Assembly (NCBI RefSeq): GCF_000953855.2
Contig: NZ_DF970238.1
Span: 17,657-81,656 of the forward strand
Reading direction: 5' to 3'
Source of the DNA: Mizugakiibacter sediminis
GTDB taxonomy: Bacteria > Pseudomonadota > Gammaproteobacteria > Xanthomonadales > Rhodanobacteraceae
Length of the DNA stretch: 64,000 bases
In this document: in pieces, positions 49,533 to 58,088 of the stretch
Layout: each line of letters begins with the position of its first letter
Position numbering within the stretch: the stretch's first letter is position 1
Notes under the pieces: model-generated
Databases searched by the model: none
The model's input: only the letters and a program-made list of their open reading frames with translations
Told to the model about the DNA's origin: nothing
Position numbers and translations under genes: made by a program

Positions 49533-49570
49533 GCCAAGCGGCGCTTGGCTTCTCAATCGAACAGCGCGTT
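49533..49570 (+). promoter_or_regulatory. Conserved leader element, copy 3, with hairpin
   Basis: GCTTGGCTT, CTCAATC, GAACAGCGCGTT (49543-49570), 39 bp before the ATG at 49610. GCCAAGC-GGC-GCTTGGC (49533-49549) forms a tight stem whose right arm is the first block of the element. Confidence 0.8.
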
Positions 49571-49609
49571 ACTACGGGTGTCGCAACGATCAACCCGAAG
49601 GAGCCAGAG

Positions 49610-49978
49610 ATGAACACCACCACGCAGATCCCCGCCACCCAGAACGAGGCCTGGGGCTTTTGGGGCACGATGAGCGAACACGCCAGCGCCGCATGGCCCT
49701 TGGCCATGAACGCCATCTCGGACGCCACCGGCCAGCCCCTCGAATCGGTTCGGGCCTTCCTCGACAGCCGCCACGGACGCCACTTTGCCGACGACGTCCA
49801 GAACGGGCGTTACGAGGGCAAGGCCCTGGCGGACGCGATCAACGCAGCCACCCAACGCTGGATGGGCTGGACGATTGGCCGCCAGACCAGCAAGCAATAC
49901 GGCATCCCGCGCGGCCTGCCTTACCTGACGGGCTTCGTGATTCACTGCGAGATCGTCGACGAGTCGCTCGCCGCCTGA
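49610..49978 (+). CDS. Hypothetical accessory protein
   Basis: A 122-residue protein from the ATG at 49610, with AAGGAG upstream. It reads WGFWGTMSEHASAAWPLAMN and later LDSRHGRHFADDVQNGRYEG and AINAATQRWMGWTIGRQTSK. I have seen similar short proteins with DUF3489 genes on mobile elements but know no function. Its end overlaps the convergent methyltransferase gene by 37 bp. Confidence 0.7.
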   Translation: MNTTTQIPATQNEAWGFWGTMSEHASAAWPLAMNAISDATGQPLESVRAFLDSRHGRHFADDVQNGRYEGKALADAINAATQRWMGWTIGRQTSKQYGIPRGLPYLTGFVIHCEIVDESLAA

Positions 49979-51204
49979 TCAAGCAACGCGCCATCCGCCT
50001 CGCGGGTGGCCTGCTTCCCGGTGAACTCTTCCCACCGACGCACGATCACATCCACGTACTTCGGATCGAGTTCGATCAGTCGCGCAACGCGACCTGACTT
50101 TTCCGCTGCGATCAACGTCGTGCCAGAGCCACCGAAGGGGTCGAGCACCACGTTGCCGGGGCGGCTCGAATTGCGGATCGCGCGCTCGACCAACTCCACC
50201 GGTTTCATCGTCGGGTGCAAGTCGTTCTTCTGCGGCTTCTTGATGTTCCAGACGTCGCCTTGGTCGCGGTCGCCACACCAGTGCCGCTGCGCGCCCTCCG
50301 GCCATCCGTACAGAATCGGCTCGTACTGGCGCTGGTAGTCGGCGCGGCCCAGCGTGAAGGTGTTCTTGGCCCAGATGATGAAGGTCGACCAGTGACCGCC
50401 CGAGGCGCGAAAGGCCGCCTGCAGTACATCCAGTTCGCTGGACGACATCGCCACGTAGATCCCGCCCCGGCAATGCGCCACGGTGGGCGTCAATGCCGCC
50501 AGCAGGAAGTCGTAGAACCCGTCGCCCAGGTTGTCGTTCAGGATCGCGCGATCCTTGCCGCGCAGCTTGTCCTTCGGGCTGCTCCCGTAGTTCACATTGT
50601 ACGGCGGGTCGGTGAAGACCATGTCCGCCAGGTCGCCCTGCATCAACCGCTCGTAGCTCTCGACCACGGTCGAGTCGCCGCACAGCAGGCGGTGCTGGCC
50701 CATGATCCAGACATCGCCCGGACGCGAGATGGGCGTCTCGCCGACCTCGGGCACCGCATCCTCGTCCGTCTGACCCTCGTTATCCGGCTCGTCGCCCGCA
50801 ATCAGTTCGGCCAGCGCGTCGGCGTCGAAACCGGTGATGTCCAGATCGAAGCCTTCGAGCTGCAAGGCTTCCAGTTCGATGCGCAACATCGCGTCGTCCC
50901 AACCCGCGTTCTCGGCGATGCGGTTGTCCGCGATGACCAGGGCGCGGCGCTGGGTCTGGCTCAGATGGTCGAGCACCACGACTGGTACCCGTTCCAGACC
51001 CAGCTTCTGGGCGGCAGCGAGACGACCGTGGCCAGCGACGATGATGCCGTCGCTGCCCGCCAGGATCGGATTGGTGAATCCGAACTCCGCGATGCTGGCG
51101 GCGATCTGCGCCACCTGCTCCTCGGAATGGGTGCGCGCGTTGCGTGCGTAGGGCAGCAACTTGGCGGTCGGCCACTGTTCGATCTTGTCGGCCAGCCAGT
51201 TCAT
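49942..51204 (-). CDS. ParB-like domain fused to a beta-class DNA methyltransferase (DPPY)
   Basis: A 420-residue protein from the ATG at 51204, which overlaps the stop of a 25-codon ORF. Residues 1-115 are a ParB/Srx-like domain (VAGHGRLAAA at 56-65). The methyltransferase has motif IV DPPY at 199-202 before motif I FGGSGTT at 357-363, the beta order, and HPTMKPVELVERAI between. DPPY indicates N6-adenine methylation. It probably protects phage DNA from host restriction. Confidence 0.9.
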   Translation of the reverse strand: MNWLADKIEQWPTAKLLPYARNARTHSEEQVAQIAASIAEFGFTNPILAGSDGIIVAGHGRLAAAQKLGLERVPVVVLDHLSQTQRRALVIADNRIAENAGWDDAMLRIELEALQLEGFDLDITGFDADALAELIAGDEPDNEGQTDEDAVPEVGETPISRPGDVWIMGQHRLLCGDSTVVESYERLMQGDLADMVFTDPPYNVNYGSSPKDKLRGKDRAILNDNLGDGFYDFLLAALTPTVAHCRGGIYVAMSSSELDVLQAAFRASGGHWSTFIIWAKNTFTLGRADYQRQYEPILYGWPEGAQRHWCGDRDQGDVWNIKKPQKNDLHPTMKPVELVERAIRNSSRPGNVVLDPFGGSGTTLIAAEKSGRVARLIELDPKYVDVIVRRWEEFTGKQATREADGALLDQAASDSSTISQ

Positions 51205-51278
51205 GGCGCACATCCCTGTGCGCCACCCTGACGGGCGCCCTGCGGGCGTGCAAAACGCCAGTCCTGTCGTTTTGTCAT
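51201..51278 (-). CDS. 25-codon ORF, copy B of a duplicated micro-ORF
   Basis: ATG at 51278 to TGA at 51201. The peptide starts MTKRQDWRFAR and continues PQGARQGGAQGCAP, differing from copy A at five positions. Its ATG overlaps the stop of the upstream methyltransferase (ATGA) and its TGA overlaps the start of the downstream one (ATGA), so all three should be translated in a chain. Confidence 0.6.
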   Translation of the reverse strand: MTKRQDWRFARPQGARQGGAQGCAP

Positions 51279-52696
51279 GCGGCCACCTCGGCATCAGGGG
51301 TGGTGGCGCGCTCGGCGGCGACCTGCTCGAAGAACTGGCTCGTTGCCAGCAGCGTGACCGGCACACCAGGGTGGTTCTGCTGGAAGCGCTTGATCGCCAC
51401 ATCCACGTACTCGGGCGCGATCTCCACCGTACGGCAGATGCGACCGGTGCGCTCGGCGGCCAGCATCGTCGTGCCGCTGCCGCCGAAGGGTTCGAACACG
51501 ATGTCGCCCGCGTCCGTGTAAGCCTCGATCACGAATTCCGGCAGCGCCACCGGGAACACGGCTGGGTGATCGATGTCCTGACCGATCTTGCCCTTGTGGC
51601 GCATCACGCGGATCACAGAGTCGGGGATGCGGGTGTCTTGCGTGGGCAGCCCCTTGTGCGTCCAACCGCCCACCTCGCCATCCTTACCGCGCATCGCGGT
51701 GGACGACCCGTCAGCGCGCAGGTGGGATTCCTGGCCTGCGTGCTTGCAGGGGACGATCTTGTTCGGCTTGCGGCTCTGCCGGTTGAAGTGGAAGACGAAC
51801 TCGAAGCTCGGCGCGAAGCGGCCCGCCCAGTCGCCGGGCATGCCTGGCCCCTGGTCCCACACGTACCACGCAAAGCGCCGCCACCCCTGCTGGCGCATCC
51901 AGCCGAGCCACGCGTCCCAATACGGGATCACCTCGTTGTCGCGGTGGATCAGGCCCAGGTTGACCAGCACCTGACCGTCGTCGGCCATCGGCAGGTGCGC
52001 GAACACGCCGCGCATCAGGCCATCCCAATCTTTGATCCCGCCCGAGGTGTAGTCGCGCTGGTTGTCGTAGGGCGGCGAAGTGAAGCACAGCCGCGCGCTG
52101 TCGCCTTGCATCAGCGCGGCGATCACGCTCGGGTCGGCGGCGTCGCCGCAGATCAAGCGGTGTGCCCCGAGCTGCCAGACGTCGCCCGGGCGCGACACCG
52201 GCACCACCGGCGTACCCGGCACGTCATCGTCGGCGTCGGGCTCGGCATCAGCTTCCGCATCCTGCTGCTCTGGCTCATCGGCAATGGCGGCATCGGCCAG
52301 CAGCGCGTCGATCTCGAACCGCTCGAAGCCGGTCAGCGCCAGCTCGTACCCGGCCTCGGAAAGCTCGGCCAGTTCCAGCGCCAGCAGCTCCTCGTCCCAG
52401 CCCGCATCCAGCGCCAGCCGGTTATCGGCGATGACGAGCGCGCGCTTCTGCGCCGGGGTCAGGTGCGCAAGTTCGATCACCGGCACCTGATCCAGGCCGA
52501 GCTTGCGCGCAGCGGCCAAACGCCCGTGCCCGGCGATGATGCCGTTGTCGCCGTCGACCAGGATCGGATTCGTCCAGCCGTACTCGACGATGCTGGCCGC
52601 GATCTTGGCGATCTGGCTTTCGGCGTGCGTGCGCGGATTGCGGGCGTAGGGAATCAGCGCCTCGACCTTGCGGTACTCGACGTTGAGCGTGTTCAA
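51275..52696 (-). CDS. ParB-like domain fused to a DNA methyltransferase (SPPY)
   Basis: A 473-residue protein; the open frame starts with TTG at 52696 (M-N-T-L-N-V) and no ATG is available upstream. Residues 1-120 are ParB-like (IAGHGRLAAARKLGLDQVPV). An acidic linker covers about 140-165. The methyltransferase has TSPPY around S207, typical of N4-cytosine enzymes, and FGGSGTTMLAAERTGR near 400. It is not a simple duplicate of the gene at 49942, since the catalytic motif and the middle differ. A terminator lies just upstream. Confidence 0.88.
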   Translation of the reverse strand: MNTLNVEYRKVEALIPYARNPRTHAESQIAKIAASIVEYGWTNPILVDGDNGIIAGHGRLAAARKLGLDQVPVIELAHLTPAQKRALVIADNRLALDAGWDEELLALELAELSEAGYELALTGFERFEIDALLADAAIADEPEQQDAEADAEPDADDDVPGTPVVPVSRPGDVWQLGAHRLICGDAADPSVIAALMQGDSARLCFTSPPYDNQRDYTSGGIKDWDGLMRGVFAHLPMADDGQVLVNLGLIHRDNEVIPYWDAWLGWMRQQGWRRFAWYVWDQGPGMPGDWAGRFAPSFEFVFHFNRQSRKPNKIVPCKHAGQESHLRADGSSTAMRGKDGEVGGWTHKGLPTQDTRIPDSVIRVMRHKGKIGQDIDHPAVFPVALPEFVIEAYTDAGDIVFEPFGGSGTTMLAAERTGRICRTVEIAPEYVDVAIKRFQQNHPGVPVTLLATSQFFEQVAAERATTPDAEVAA

Positions 52697-52708
52697 AGTG
52701 GAAGTCCC

Positions 52709-52746
52709 AAAAGCAAAACCCGCCGAGCGTTGCCGCCGGGCGGGTT
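52709..52746 (-). terminator. Rho-independent terminator upstream of the methyltransferase genes
   Basis: On the minus strand AACCCGCC, a 14-nt loop region and GGCGGGTT are followed by TTTTGCTTTT. It lies between the early gene at 53054 and the TTG start at 52696, so expression of the methyltransferases needs readthrough, antitermination or a promoter inside the short remaining gap. Confidence 0.7.
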
Positions 52747-53053
52747 GAGTGAATGAAGATTCTGGTGGGGTGGTAACTGCGCCTGGGGGTGGTAACCGGA
52801 GCCGGTAACCTGCCGACTGGTAACCTTGCCCGCGCCCTGACGCTAAAAAAGCGTCGCGCTCGCGCCCCCCGCATTGGATTTCGGCCAGGAAGGACCCCTT
52901 TTGCCTCGTGCCGTCCTCGCTGCCTACACCGCTGTCCAGAAGATAGCTGAAATACTACCCCAGAACGGGCCGCTTTGTTGCAGGGGCAAAAACCGCTCTT
53001 GGTAGCTGATGGCAGCACATGGCAGCTTGTTCGCGCCTATTCGCGTTCAAAGA
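52747..53053. other. 307-bp gap with four GGTAAC direct repeats
   Basis: No gene is visible. GGTAAC occurs at 52772, 52791, 52804 and 52819, the middle two within CGGTAACC/GGTAACC contexts. The repeats could be binding sites for a phage regulator or replication protein. The rest has no clear promoter. Confidence 0.45.
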
Positions 53054-53443
53054 CTACACTGCGACCACGCATCCGTTCAGGTGGTCGGTTACGGTCTGCA
53101 AGGCGCGCTGCCAGCGCCGCCACGCCGTGGTGCGGTCGCAGGCGAAGCGAATGCAGATCTCCCGCCAGCCGTAGTGCTTGGCCCGCATCCACACCAGGTG
53201 GCGCTGCTCGACTTCGAGCCATTGCACCCAGCGCATCGTCTCCAGCATGCGCTCGATGGCCTCGGGGCTGGGCGGAAACGGACGGTACACCTTCTCGTCG
53301 GCGGCGAACGCCTCCCACTCCTTGCGCGCGAAGGCCGGCCAGGTGTTGAAGTAGCCCTGGACGCGAACGGGCGGCAGGCGGCGGCCCGTGTTGGCAGCCT
53401 CCTCGAAGCGTTTGGCGACGTCGTCGATGGTCCACTCAGCCAT
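53054..53443 (-). CDS. Phage early protein (DUF6362-like)
   Basis: A 129-residue protein (MAEWTIDDVAKRFEEAANTG, VQGYFNTWPAFARKEWEAFA, then RHLVWMRAKHYGWREICIRF with a TTAWRRWQRAL recognition-like helix). The last part is a helix-turn-helix, so it may bind DNA. Similar proteins are found near terminases and replication genes of prophages. It overlaps the upstream gene by 8 bp. Confidence 0.7.
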   Translation of the reverse strand: MAEWTIDDVAKRFEEAANTGRRLPPVRVQGYFNTWPAFARKEWEAFAADEKVYRPFPPSPEAIERMLETMRWVQWLEVEQRHLVWMRAKHYGWREICIRFACDRTTAWRRWQRALQTVTDHLNGCVVAV

Positions 53444-53651
53444 GACGACCTCCCTGACGGGGCGTGCCGTACAACCGCTCGCCGATATTCTTCAGCAGTT
53501 GCCGCTCCATCCAGTCCAGTCGTTCGTCGTCCTGCGCCACGACCAGCAGGCCCTGCTCGCGCCAGCCGCGTTCCTTGAGCGCCTCCAGATCGGTGTGCTG
53601 CGGTTGCAGTCTGCCCAGCGGGCAGCGGTAACGGTTGCTCGGGATGTCCAT
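53436..53651 (-). CDS. Small hypothetical early protein
   Basis: A 71-residue protein from the ATG at 53651 (MDIPSNRYRCPLGRLQPQHT, DLEALKERGWREQGLLVVAQ, DERLDWMERQLLKNIGERLY). It sits 1 bp after the RuvC-like stop and overlaps the next gene. I do not recognise it. Confidence 0.6.
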   Translation of the reverse strand: MDIPSNRYRCPLGRLQPQHTDLEALKERGWREQGLLVVAQDDERLDWMERQLLKNIGERLYGTPRQGGRHG

Positions 53652-53652
53652 G

Positions 53653-54123
53653 TCACACCTCCTGCGTGTCGATGGCCCAGGCCAGCAGCGCCAGTGCGTC
53701 GGCTTCGTTGTCGTCGGCCGGGGCATGGCCGCGCGCGCGGATCGCCGCGATCACCTCGCCCTTGCCTGCATTACCCTTGCCGGTGACGTGCTTCTTGATC
53801 GTGCCGACCGGCACGCCCTGGTAGGGGATGCCGTGGTGCTCGCACCACGCGGTGAGCGTGGCCAGAAAGCCGCCGTAGGCGTGTGCGGCGTCGGTTGATG
53901 CGTGGCGGCGCACTTCCTCGAAGTGCAGGCAGTCGATGCCGTCGCAGGACTGCTTGATCTCGCTGAGCCAGCGTTTGAAGCGCAGGAAGCGCATTCCGCC
54001 GCCTTCGAAGCGCTGCGGCTTGAAATGCTCGGTGCCGCTCGTGATATGGCCGTCGTTGTCGCGCAGCGCCCAGCCGGTGGTGGTGCCCAGATCGAGGGCA
54101 AGGATGGTCATGGTCATCGTCAT
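53653..54123 (-). CDS. RuvC-like Holliday junction resolvase
   Basis: A 156-residue protein of the RNase H fold. It starts MTMTMTILALDLGTTTGWAL with D11 as the first catalytic acid, E in LHFEEVRRH, and DDNEADALALLAWAI at the C terminus for the last acids. GTIKKHVTGKGNAGKGEVI is the conserved loop of phage and bacterial RuvC. It would resolve recombination junctions before packaging. An inverted repeat lies directly upstream. Confidence 0.85.
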   Translation of the reverse strand: MTMTMTILALDLGTTTGWALRDNDGHITSGTEHFKPQRFEGGGMRFLRFKRWLSEIKQSCDGIDCLHFEEVRRHASTDAAHAYGGFLATLTAWCEHHGIPYQGVPVGTIKKHVTGKGNAGKGEVIAAIRARGHAPADDNEADALALLAWAIDTQEV

Positions 54124-54142
54124 TGCTCCATTTCCGGTGGGT

Positions 54143-54240
54143 GAGTGACGGATTTGACGGGTTTGCCGGAAACTCTCCATGACGTGCGCGTGCGCGCACG
54201 CGTGAGAGGTAAACCAGCAGACCTGTCAAATCCGTCACTC
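54143..54240. repeat. Long inverted repeat between primase and resolvase genes
   Basis: GAGTGACGGATTTGAC (54143-54158) is perfectly repeated in inverse at 54225-54240, and the inner flanks GGGTTTGCC / GGTAAACC match imperfectly. The 66-bp spacer holds an alternating CG-rich stretch (GTGCGCGTGCGCGCACGCGTG). The place next to the P4-type primase fits a replication origin or a regulatory region. Confidence 0.7.
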
Positions 54241-54263
54241 GCCCCTGTGTTCATTGGGTTGGC

Positions 54264-56546
54264 TCAGTCGTCCCGATAGGGGTAGGCGTGGCTGTACGGC
54301 TTGGGGCGCAGGGCGATCCCCGCGATGCCGCGGGCGCCCCCGGTCAGCCGGCATTTCTCGAACTTGCGCGCCGCCATCAGCTCGGAGAAGCGCTTGACCG
54401 AGCCCACGTATTCGCCGGCCCGTTCGGCCCATTCGCGCCAGTCGGCGAACAGTTCGGACACGCCTTCGCGGTGGCTGTTGGCGAGCAGACAGCGCTCATC
54501 GATCCACTGCCCGAGCGCGTCCTCGGCTTCGAAGTACTCCTCCGTCGCCGATACGACACAGGCGGGCGGCTTCAAGCCCTCGCGCCTCCATTCGAGACAA
54601 CCGGCGACGGCCCAGGCAAGGATGCCGTCGCGTTCGGCGAGCAGCTTCTCGGTCAGTCGGCCGTCGCGCTTCTCGGGCGGGATGGTCACCGTGAACGGGA
54701 CGAGGTGCATGCGCCGCTTCATCGCTTCGTCGATGTTGCGGATGGCGGGCTTGTGGTTGCCGACGATCACCGGCTTGAACTGCGGCACGTACTCGAAGAA
54801 GTCCTGGCGCATGAAGCGCGCGGAGATCTTGTCGCCGCCGGTGATCGCCTTGACCTTGGACTCGTTCCAACGCCGTCCCTGTTCGGTTTCGATGGCCGTC
54901 ACGAAGCGGGCGCCGCGCAGTCCGGCGAGATCGGTCGGATGGCGGTCGCCGCGCGTCTCGACGAAGGTGTCCATCGGCGCGGTGGAGGCGTAGTCGCCGA
55001 GGAGGGTAGCGACCACGTTGGCGAACACGCTCTTGCCGTTGGCGCCGGTGCCGTACAGGAAGAACAGCGCGTGCGCACTGGTCACGCCGGTCAGGCAGTA
55101 GCCGACCATTCGTTGCAGGTAGGACTGCAACTCGGCGTCGCCACCGGTGATGTCGGACAGGAAGGACGTCCATCGCGAACATTCGCCCGCCGGCGTGGCC
55201 GTGGTGATCTTGGTCATCCGGTCGGCGCGCTCGTGCGGGCGTATCCGGCCTGTCCTGAGATCGACCACGCCGCCCGGCGTGTTGAGCAGCCAGGGATCGG
55301 CGTCCCACTCGTCGGTGGTCGCCGCGTGCCGGCGGTCTGCGCGCGCCAGCCGCTCGACGCCGCCGACCGTGCCGGAGCTGGCCAATTTGGCGGCGACCTT
55401 GGGGTTGTCGGCGCGCACGGCCGCCTGGCGGCAGACGCTGCGGATCAGGTCGGTCGCCGCCAGCGTGTCCTCGGCGCGCCAGCGTTGTCCGTCCCATACC
55501 AGCCAGCGGCCCCACGCGGCGACGTAGCGCCAGTCGCGGTGGTAGCGCCGCGTGAAGGACAGCGCCAGCGCGTCCTCGGTGCCCCACACCGACTCGTCGC
55601 TGCTGACGACTGGATCAACGTCATCGGCGACGTCGTGCATTTGCAGGCGCGGGCCGTGAGTGAGGAAGGTGGCGACGTCGAAGCCCTCGGCGATGGCATC
55701 AAACGCGTCCCAGCCCTCGGCGGCTTCTTCGGGCGGGTACAAGATGTGGCAGGACTTGGCGCCAGTCGACAGCAGCGCCTGTGCCGCCTGCGTGGCGTAC
55801 TCCCAGCCCGGCTTGTCACGGTCTGGCCAGATCAGCACCGCCTTGCCGGTCAATGGCGACCAGTCGGTCTTGTCGACCGGCGCGTTGGCGCCGTGCATGG
55901 CAGTGGTGGCATTGATGCCAGCGTCGATCAGCGCCTGCGCGCACTTCTCGCCCTCGACCAACACCACCTGCGCGGCGTCCTTCAGCCCCGGCTGGTTGTA
56001 CAGCGGGCGCGGCTCGGGCGGGGCCATCTTGCGCCGCTTCGCATCCCAGGGCCGAAACTGTTTCTTCTGCCCAGGCGGGTCGTAGCGATAGACGACGGCG
56101 ATGAGATGGCCCTCGGCATCGAGGTAGTCCCACTTCGCCGTGGCCGGCCCCAGCTCATCGACGGGCACTTCCTTTTTGCGGGACTTGCGCAGCGGTACAG
56201 AGCGCGAGCGTCCGAGCAGATCGGCGGCCGCATCGAGCACCCGAGGAAAGTCGCTCAGTACGTCGATACCGAGGTGCGCGGCGATCAGTGCATAGATGTC
56301 GCCGCCATCGCCAGTGGCGCGATCTGTCCACAGACCGGCCTTGTCGCCATCGAGCACGACTTCGAGGCTGTCGCCGGGACTGCCGAGGATGTCGCCGATC
56401 AGGAAACGCCCTCGGCGCTTCTTGCCGGCCGGAAACAGCGTGAACAGCACAGATTCCAGGCGCACCAGCAGCTCGGCGCGGATCGCTTCGCGTTCGGCGC
56501 CGAGGTCTCGAGGAGGGGGCGTTTGCGCGTCGTTGAAGTCAAGCAT
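54264..56546 (-). CDS. P4-type primase/SF3 helicase
   Basis: A 760-residue protein. The N-terminal part (about 30-120) has a CHC2-less primase-like region ([20 protein letters not shown]), followed by a TOPRIM-like domain ([36 protein letters not shown]). The C-terminal SF3 helicase has [20 protein letters not shown] with the Walker A at about 499-506, [20 protein letters not shown], and [20 protein letters not shown]. It should start and drive phage replication. It overlaps the upstream sigma-like gene by 8 bp. Confidence 0.92.
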   Translation of the reverse strand: MLDFNDAQTPPPRDLGAEREAIRAELLVRLESVLFTLFPAGKKRRGRFLIGDILGSPGDSLEVVLDGDKAGLWTDRATGDGGDIYALIAAHLGIDVLSDFPRVLDAAADLLGRSRSVPLRKSRKKEVPVDELGPATAKWDYLDAEGHLIAVVYRYDPPGQKKQFRPWDAKRRKMAPPEPRPLYNQPGLKDAAQVVLVEGEKCAQALIDAGINATTAMHGANAPVDKTDWSPLTGKAVLIWPDRDKPGWEYATQAAQALLSTGAKSCHILYPPEEAAEGWDAFDAIAEGFDVATFLTHGPRLQMHDVADDVDPVVSSDESVWGTEDALALSFTRRYHRDWRYVAAWGRWLVWDGQRWRAEDTLAATDLIRSVCRQAAVRADNPKVAAKLASSGTVGGVERLARADRRHAATTDEWDADPWLLNTPGGVVDLRTGRIRPHERADRMTKITTATPAGECSRWTSFLSDITGGDAELQSYLQRMVGYCLTGVTSAHALFFLYGTGANGKSVFANVVATLLGDYASTAPMDTFVETRGDRHPTDLAGLRGARFVTAIETEQGRRWNESKVKAITGGDKISARFMRQDFFEYVPQFKPVIVGNHKPAIRNIDEAMKRRMHLVPFTVTIPPEKRDGRLTEKLLAERDGILAWAVAGCLEWRREGLKPPACVVSATEEYFEAEDALGQWIDERCLLANSHREGVSELFADWREWAERAGEYVGSVKRFSELMAARKFEKCRLTGGARGIAGIALRPKPYSHAYPYRDD

Positions 56547-57138
56547 CCGCAGCTCCTCCGATCACGTCAGCGATGCCGGCCAGATCACGCGGGATGCGCG
56601 ATTCGTGGCGCAGCTTGCGCATGGCCTTGACCTCGATCTGGCGGACACGCTCGCGTGTGACCGCCATCTTTTCGGCAATCTCGTCAAGCGAGGCATCGGC
56701 AAAGAACCGTTCGCGGATCACGCGGGCCTCACGCGGTGTCAGCGAGTCGATGGCGCTCTGAAGAATGCGGCCTGCCTGCGCGTGGCTGGCCAGCCGCAGC
56801 GGGTCGTCTACGGTATATGTGTCGCTGACCAGCGATTGCACGCTGCCCGCGTCCAGATCGACGCTGGAATAGTTCTGCTGCAGCGGCTGGAGCTGGGCGT
56901 CCGACCACAGATCGGAAGGGGATGCTTGCAGGAAGTCGCACAAGGCCCAGGCGCATTCCCGCAGCAGGCCATCCGGCGTCAGCGGTGAGCGCGTGAGATT
57001 GAGGTAGGGCAGCAGCGCCCCGCTGTAGCTGATGCCAACTGCATTGGCGAACTGAGCCCCCGGCCGGTGGCCCGCCTGTTCGATGGCGCGCAGCAACCGG
57101 GCATTGCGCACCGAGATACGGACACGGTAGTCACTCAT
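56539..57138 (-). CDS. HTH / sigma-70 region 4-like regulator
   Basis: A 199-residue protein. The C terminus is sigma-70 region 4: [20 protein letters not shown], then [20 protein letters not shown] and MRKLRH. The first 80 residues look like a Cro/CI-type domain ([40 protein letters not shown]). There are no regions 2 or 3, so it cannot act as a full sigma factor but may redirect RNA polymerase or bind promoter -35 regions. It overlaps the genes on both sides by 8 bp. Confidence 0.8.
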   Translation of the reverse strand: MSDYRVRISVRNARLLRAIEQAGHRPGAQFANAVGISYSGALLPYLNLTRSPLTPDGLLRECAWALCDFLQASPSDLWSDAQLQPLQQNYSSVDLDAGSVQSLVSDTYTVDDPLRLASHAQAGRILQSAIDSLTPREARVIRERFFADASLDEIAEKMAVTRERVRQIEVKAMRKLRHESRIPRDLAGIADVIGGAADA

Positions 57139-57343
57139 GAGCGCCTCCCAGCGTGGCTGCCCATGCGATGAGCTCCGACATGCGGAAACGAACCATCCGG
57201 CCGACCCGGTAGTGCGGGATGCGCTTCGAGGCGCGGCACCGAGGCTTGGTGAAGTAGTACGCAGGCAGATTCAGCAGACTGGCGGCCTGGCGGGCGTCCA
57301 CCATCGGTTCCGCCGCCGGAGGCTGCGGGTGGAAATGCTTCAT
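57131..57343 (-). CDS. AlpA/excisionase-like HTH protein
   Basis: A 70-residue protein from the ATG at 57343 ([20 protein letters not shown]). [20 protein letters not shown] followed by [20 protein letters not shown] is the MerR/AlpA-type winged helix of small phage activators and excisionases. Its start overlaps the nuclease stop (ATGA). Confidence 0.75.
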   Translation of the reverse strand: MKHFHPQPPAAEPMVDARQAASLLNLPAYYFTKPRCRASKRIPHYRVGRMVRFRMSELIAWAATLGGAHE

Positions 57344-58077
57344 GGTGTTACCCTCCAGCAGCGGTCTTGCCACGCGCACATCCGGCATTCGAAGTGGGTC
57401 GGGTCATGGAAGGCGCGCGGCAGCAGCTCGCCGGCTTCGGTCGCCGTGATGACCTTCACCGCCCGATCCGACATGCGCTGAGCGAGCGCTGCGTCAAAGG
57501 GCACGAGTTCGGCGTAGATCTCCATCGTGTCGGCGTTCACTGCAGTGAACAGCGCCGGGTGCTCGTGCAATTCGAGATAGGCTTGGTAGAGCGCCACTTG
57601 CGCGGCATAGATGGGCTTGGACGTGGCCAAGCCCTTTTTCTCCAGGTCGTTCCAGGACTTGTGGCTCAAGGCTTTGCACTCCCACAGCGCGGGATAGGCG
57701 AAGCCCTCCGGGCCACCGACGATGACGCCGTCGATGTGGCCTTGCAGACGGCCGTCCGCCGCCGCGAAGCCGAACTGCTCGCCGTCGTCCCGGCGTGTGC
57801 GAAGTTCGAAACCCGCCTCCAGCAACCAGCCCGCCATGCAGTCCTCGATGACGTGGCCGCGTTCGAAGATGCGCAGCATCCGGCCGCCGATCTCGCGACC
57901 CGTGTCGACCGGCGCGTCGGCGTACTCGTATTGCAGCGCGCGCTCGCAACTGGCGCCGAGACGCGAGGCGCCCAGGTAGGCGCGTCTGGGTTGCGTGGCG
58001 CGTGTCCGCTGCATGCCCAGATCGACCAGCGCGGTAAGCCGCCCGGAGAGGGACGAACTTGAATTGAAATCCAGCAT
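57340..58077 (-). CDS. Cas4-like PD-(D/E)XK exonuclease with iron-sulfur cysteines
   Basis: A 245-residue protein. The nuclease site is D116 (GHIDGVIV) with E133-C-K135 (LWECKAL). Four cysteines, C44 (GASCERAL), C231, C234 and C240 (FECRMCAWQDRCW), have the C-x(n)-C-x2-C-x5-C spacing of the Cas4/AddB iron-sulfur cluster. Such phage exonucleases make ssDNA ends for recombination. It lies with a Sak4-like ATPase and an ssDNA-binding-like protein. Confidence 0.85.
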   Translation of the reverse strand: MLDFNSSSSLSGRLTALVDLGMQRTRATQPRRAYLGASRLGASCERALQYEYADAPVDTGREIGGRMLRIFERGHVIEDCMAGWLLEAGFELRTRRDDGEQFGFAAADGRLQGHIDGVIVGGPEGFAYPALWECKALSHKSWNDLEKKGLATSKPIYAAQVALYQAYLELHEHPALFTAVNADTMEIYAELVPFDAALAQRMSDRAVKVITATEAGELLPRAFHDPTHFECRMCAWQDRCWRVTP

Positions 58078-58088
58078 CGCATCCCTCG

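Noticed and set aside
54288-56630. 780-codon plus-strand frame opposite the primase
   Set aside because: Antisense shadow caused by high GC; the minus-strand primase/helicase motifs are unambiguous.
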